The position numbers and the translations under genes are program-made. Positions 53,988 to 57,405 of a stretch of 57,405 bases of DNA are shown here, one piece after another; position 1 is the stretch's first letter, and each line of letters starts with the position of its first letter. This stretch comes from Cladosporium sp. IMV 00045 (Eukaryota; Ascomycota; Dothideomycetes; Cladosporiales; Cladosporiaceae), in NCBI GenBank assembly GCA_001931905.2, contig MSJI02000188.1, positions 1-57,405 of the forward strand, in the 5' to 3' direction. A model generated the notes under the pieces. That model had not been told where the DNA came from, searched no databases, and worked only from the letters and a program-made list of their open reading frames with translations.

Positions 53988-55778
53988 ATGCCGCCTCGCA
54001 CACCCACATCATATCGCCCTCGCAAAAAGCGCAAGGCCACCGAGCTTGTCTCTGCTAGTACCAATGGCACCATCTTGCTGGACCCTTCGAGCAACCGCGA
54101 GAAACCTGCCTTCCCATTGACCGCGTTCTTCTGGCCCATCAAAGGCACACCCGTCTCGCAATGGGTCGTCCTGCCTCTCATTTTGATAGCAACTGGACTC
54201 TTCCGATGGGTCACGGGCTTCTGGCAGTACTCCGGCTACCAAATGGAGCCGATGCATGGCGACTTCGAAGCCCAGAGGCACTGGATGGAGCTTACTGTAC
54301 ACTTGCCAGTCACGCATTGGTACTATCATGACTTGCAGTGGTGGGGCCTGGACTATCCCCCTCTGACGGCCTATCACTCGTGGATCCTCGGCATGATTGG
54401 AACGTACATTCAACCTGACTGGTTTGCGCTTTACTTGAGCCGGAGGAGCGACGACCCGGGATTGAAAGTTTTCATGCGAGCGACAGTGCTCGTGAGTGAG
54501 TTTGCCATTTTCGTCCCGGCTGCTGTGCTCTGTGTAAGGCAATTGGCTCGCCTGCACAACATCAATACCTGGGAGTCGGCGATCGCTTTGACAGCATTGC
54601 TGATGCAGCCTGCTACTATCCTGATTGATCATGGCCACTTTCAATACAACACTGTCATGCTTGGCTTCCAGCTCGCCTCGATGGCTTCTCTCATCGCTGG
54701 CCGCCGCCTCTGGAGCTGCGTCTTCTTCGTCTGCGCTCTCGGCTTCAAGCAAATGGCGCTCTTCTACGCACCGGCTGTGGCGGCTTACCTTGCTGGCTCA
54801 TGTCTGTTCCCTCGCATTAAGATTGCGCGCTTCATTGGCATGGCCATCATCACAGCCGCTTCGTTCGCCGCCCTTTTCCTCCCAATCATACTCGGCACAG
54901 CATTCGACGTCTACCGCTCCATCCCCCTTCCCATCGACGCAAAGGCACCCCCTCTCTTACCCGCTTTCCCCTTCGAGATTCCCGAATCAGCCTGGTACCG
55001 TCCCTACGCCGTGCAACTCCTCCAAGCCACGCACCGCATCTTCCCCTTCGCCCGCGGCCTCTTCGAAGACAAGGTCGCCAACATCTGGTGCGCCGTGCAC
55101 GCCTCAGGCCTACACAAACTGACCTCCTACGACGCCACGCTGCTCTCCCGCGCCTCCCTCCTCCTCACGCTCGCAGCAATCACACCTCCCTGCGCGCTCC
55201 TCTTCTTCCGACCGAAAAAACACCTCATCCCCCTCGCCTTCTCCGCCACCGCCTGGGCCTTCTTCCTCTGCGGCTTCCAAGTGCACGAGAAAAACGTCCT
55301 CCTTCCACTGCTGCCGATGACGCTCCTGCTCGGCACCGCGGAGGGGATGAAACCCGCCGTGCGCGCGTGGGTCGGCTACGCCAACCTGCTCGCCTGCTTC
55401 ACCCTGTTCCCGCTGCTGACGCGCGACGGGCTGCGCGTCCCGTACGCCGTCTTGACGCTGCTGTGGGCCTACCTGCTCGCCCTGCCGCCTTTCTCGCTCA
55501 GCGCTTACTGGCCTTCCGCGAGCGAGGGTGGGCCGCATTGGACGAGCAAGGTGGTGCATTTGGGCTCGTACGCGGCGATGCTGGGGTGGCATGGCGTGGT
55601 GATGTTCGTGGAGCCGCCGCGGGACAAGCCGGATTTGTGGGTTGTGGCGAATGTTGTGTTGGGTGCCGCCGGGTTTGGGTGCTGTTATTTGTGGTGTTTG
55701 TGGAGGTTGGTGGGCGAGAGTGGGCTGGGGAGTGTGTTTGGGAGGGAGAAGGTGGAGGTGGAGAGGAAGAGGCAGTGA
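53988..55778 (+). CDS. ALG6: Dolichyl-P-Glc:Man9GlcNAc2-PP-Dol glucosyltransferase ALG6
   Basis: An intronless 596-residue GT57 membrane protein. The family loop is complete: GDFEAQRHWMELTVHLP and LQWWGLDYPPLTAYHS, where ALG6 has GLDYPPLTAYHS and ALG8 differs. DHGHFQYNTVMLGF and KQMALFYAPA follow, and HEKNVLLPLLP ends the core. About 11 spans are seen. ALG6 adds the first of three glucoses to the lipid-linked oligosaccharide in the ER lumen, using dolichyl-phosphate glucose. The N-terminal cytosolic leader is basic (SYRPRKKRKATE). The C-terminus is charged. It runs tail to tail with COX17. Confidence 0.95.
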   Translation: MPPRTPTSYRPRKKRKATELVSASTNGTILLDPSSNREKPAFPLTAFFWPIKGTPVSQWVVLPLILIATGLFRWVTGFWQYSGYQMEPMHGDFEAQRHWMELTVHLPVTHWYYHDLQWWGLDYPPLTAYHSWILGMIGTYIQPDWFALYLSRRSDDPGLKVFMRATVLVSEFAIFVPAAVLCVRQLARLHNINTWESAIALTALLMQPATILIDHGHFQYNTVMLGFQLASMASLIAGRRLWSCVFFVCALGFKQMALFYAPAVAAYLAGSCLFPRIKIARFIGMAIITAASFAALFLPIILGTAFDVYRSIPLPIDAKAPPLLPAFPFEIPESAWYRPYAVQLLQATHRIFPFARGLFEDKVANIWCAVHASGLHKLTSYDATLLSRASLLLTLAAITPPCALLFFRPKKHLIPLAFSATAWAFFLCGFQVHEKNVLLPLLPMTLLLGTAEGMKPAVRAWVGYANLLACFTLFPLLTRDGLRVPYAVLTLLWAYLLALPPFSLSAYWPSASEGGPHWTSKVVHLGSYAAMLGWHGVVMFVEPPRDKPDLWVVANVVLGAAGFGCCYLWCLWRLVGESGLGSVFGREKVEVERKRQ

Positions 55779-56120
55779 TGGGGAGGGGAGGTTGCTGTTT
55801 GGAACGATGCATTGGTTGGTTTCATTTGTTGTCTCAGCATTTCGCGCGCGCGAGTTGGAGCATTGGAAAGCCCAATGCGCACTTCTTCTCTTTTGGTGGA
55901 GTGTAGTTCTTCCATGTATTCGCACTTTCCTCAAAAGTCACCTTGTATTGTACAGCGTACTCTTCACAGCACCTACTCCGCCAATGGTATACCCGTCGCC
56001 CCAGAAAATATCAATTTCAAATCAAACAAACGCGCACCCCATATGCATCTGTTTTTTTCCAATGTAATCTTACACAAACTCCGCCGCCTCTTCCAAATAT
56101 CCCCTCTCAGAACCTCTTCC
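55779..56120. other. Intergenic between convergent ALG6 and COX17
   Basis: 342 bases of 3' flank; no gene. Overlapping open frames here on both strands are GC-driven. Confidence 0.6.
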
Positions 56121-56535
56121 TCAAGCCAAATCAAACCCAAACCCCTTCATACAACTCCGGTACTTGCTCACCAAATCCCCACAAGCCTCCTGCGGGTCCT
56201 TGGCGGTGGAGAAGAGCATGCATTCGTCGCGGGCGGATTTCTCTTCTTTGCATACGCAGCAGGGCTGTTGTGCATTCCACAGTCAGCAATTGCGCTCTTG
56301 TTGCGATCCCAAGTCGTTCCAGCGACTCTTTCTATGCTGAATCTTGACTTGTCTGATTGGGGAGTGCGACTCACTTTCACTTTGGTGGCGCCGTCGGTGC
56401 CGGGCGGTTTGGTGTCGGAGGCGAGATTGTTGATTTGCGAGGCGTTGCCTGTTGGTGGGAGGTGTTAGGGTTGGTGGTTGTGTTGGTTGGTTTGGGAGAA
56501 GTGGAAATTGTACCTGTTGATGCGAGGCCGGACAT
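56121..56535 (-). CDS. COX17: Cox17 copper chaperone for cytochrome c oxidase
   Basis: Three tiny exons on the minus strand: 56535-56514 (22 bases), 56448-56375 and 56264-56121; introns of 65 and 110 bases with CCTAAC and GCTGAC branch sites; 79 residues. The protein has the copper-binding CCVC and the twin CX9C pattern: C-KEEKSARDE-C and C-GDLVSKYRS-C, with the family ending MKGFGFDLA. Cox17 carries Cu(I) in the mitochondrial intermembrane space to Sco1 and Cox11. It is easily missed because no exon exceeds 50 codons. Divergent from the RNA1 gene. Confidence 0.93.
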
Positions 56536-57001
56536 TGTGGATGAGGAATTGAATATGCGATTGGTGAGTTTGTCTATGTTTAAAGTGTGGATTGGTGGTA
56601 TTGGTTGTGGTTCAAGAGTGGTGGGATAAGATGAGATGGCGAAAGGTGATATTTGGTGGTGGTCACGTCAAGATTCGCGATCGGCAATTACCAAGCAAGT
56701 GAGAGGCGGAAGTGAACTTGACTTCACTTTGCTGTTGCTTCGGCTGTTGAGATGCCGAGAGACCCTGAAGAAAGGACCAGACCGCAGAGCCTCAGTCATG
56801 AATCAAGGCAGAAAAAACGTCAGGCTCAGGCTCAGGCAGGGGTGGTTTTAGTGTGTTTATCGACTTTATCTTTTAGAATTGCCCCGCTCCTATACCAGAC
56901 TCGACTCATTTTATTGCCATTGTTATTGCCTGCCTCGTCTCGTCTCACCACCACTCACCTCGTCACACACAACAAACCCTCCCCTCACACTCATCCCCAC
57001 C
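56536..57001. promoter_or_regulatory. Bidirectional promoter, COX17 and RNA1
   Basis: 466 bases between divergent starts. The last 60 bases before RNA1 are rich in C and T with CACA/CTCA runs, typical of fungal TSS regions. No TATA box seen. Confidence 0.5.
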
Positions 57002-57405
57002 ATGGCAGACACCAAAATCTTCTCCCTCCGAGGCCAGGCCCTCAAACTCGACACGGCCGAGGACCTAGCCCCTCACATCCAACCCCTTCTGGACAGCACT
57101 TCCCTCGAAGAAATCCACCTGGAAGGCAACACTCTCGGCGTATCAGCATGCGAGCGCCTGGCCTCTATCCTCGCCACAAAGTCCACCCTCCAACACGCCA
57201 ACCTGGCCGACATCTTCACCGGCCGCCTGCTCTCCGAAATCCCCCCCGCGCTCGACGCCCTCCTCAAAGCCCTCCTGCAGTGCCCGAACCTGCACACCAT
57301 CAACCTGAACGACAACGCCTTCGGCCTCAACACCGTCGAACCCCTCCGCCCCTTCCTCAGCCAGCACGTGCCCCTCCGCCACCTGTACCTGAACAACAAC
57401 GGCCT
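57002..57405 (+). CDS. RNA1: Ran GTPase-activating protein Rna1 (3' end missing)
   Basis: The first 134 codons run off the window end. The start MADTKIFSLRGQALKLDT is typical of Rna1. Leucine-rich repeats follow with the RanGAP pattern (SLEEIHLEGNTLG, NLHTINLNDNAFG, LRHLYLNNNG). Rna1 stimulates GTP hydrolysis by Ran on the cytoplasmic side of the nuclear pore and so drives nuclear transport. The conserved Arg (finger) and Asn lie in the first repeats. No intron is seen up to the edge. Confidence 0.94.
   Translation, partial: MADTKIFSLRGQALKLDTAEDLAPHIQPLLDSTSLEEIHLEGNTLGVSACERLASILATKSTLQHANLADIFTGRLLSEIPPALDALLKALLQCPNLHTINLNDNAFGLNTVEPLRPFLSQHVPLRHLYLNNNG

Noticed and set aside
55088..55934. 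Long frames on both strands over the ALG6 end
   Set aside because: GC-rich shadows of ALG6; composition is Arg/Pro/Ala noise.

Overview
This is nuclear DNA of a filamentous ascomycete. Most genes carry one to four short introns (about 50-140 bases) with GT-AG ends and CTAAC/CTGAC-like branch sites. Genes lie on both strands with 50-1500 base gaps, and the gene set (SEC10, ALG6, COX17, RNA1, GT71 and GT32 glycosyltransferases, GH67, many MFS carriers) is fungal. Tandem small F-box genes and many secreted hydrolases suit a plant-associated Dothideomycete, but that placement is only an inference. No tRNA, rRNA, CRISPR array or intact transposon was recognised. All exon joins were worked out by eye from splice signals and reading-frame continuity. 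|| Layout. 1-9323: the 3' end of a DPP IV-type peptidase, two F-box genes, a GH67 alpha-glucuronidase, an SDR-fold protein without its catalytic Tyr and Lys, and a secreted Thr/Cys-rich protein interrupted by TGA. 11080-23032: GT71 mannosyltransferase, secreted C69 dipeptidase, a single-pass receptor-like protein, a secreted BNR/GH93-like hydrolase, exocyst SEC10 and an S28 peptidase. 24017-32400: two lineage-type membrane proteins, an acidic protein with four sumoylation-type motifs, a DHA1 MFS carrier and a sirtuin with a disturbed frame. 32516-38811: aldo-keto reductase, TauD/TfdA dioxygenase, Dal5-type MFS carrier and a GT32-like protein. 38994-50621: a compact metabolic block (below). 51888-57405: DUF1275 membrane protein, ALG6, COX17 (three tiny exons) and the 5' part of RNA1/RanGAP. 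|| The most interesting part is 38994-50621. A SCPx-type thiolase-like protein, an acyl-CoA ligase, a ThDP 2-hydroxyacyl-CoA lyase/oxalyl-CoA decarboxylase-type enzyme, a GMC flavo-oxidase and a TRI12-type MFS carrier lie side by side. The thiolase-like protein and the GMC enzyme both end in ARL, and the lyase ends in PKL; these look like type 1 peroxisomal targeting signals. The arrangement suggests a peroxisomal pathway that activates an acid to a CoA ester, shortens it by one carbon and oxidises the product, with its own transporter. A 2-oxoglutarate dioxygenase lies 4 kb upstream, so the set resembles peroxisomal alpha-oxidation. The thiolase-like member has lost the catalytic Cys and His and most of the loop domain. 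The substrate is unknown.
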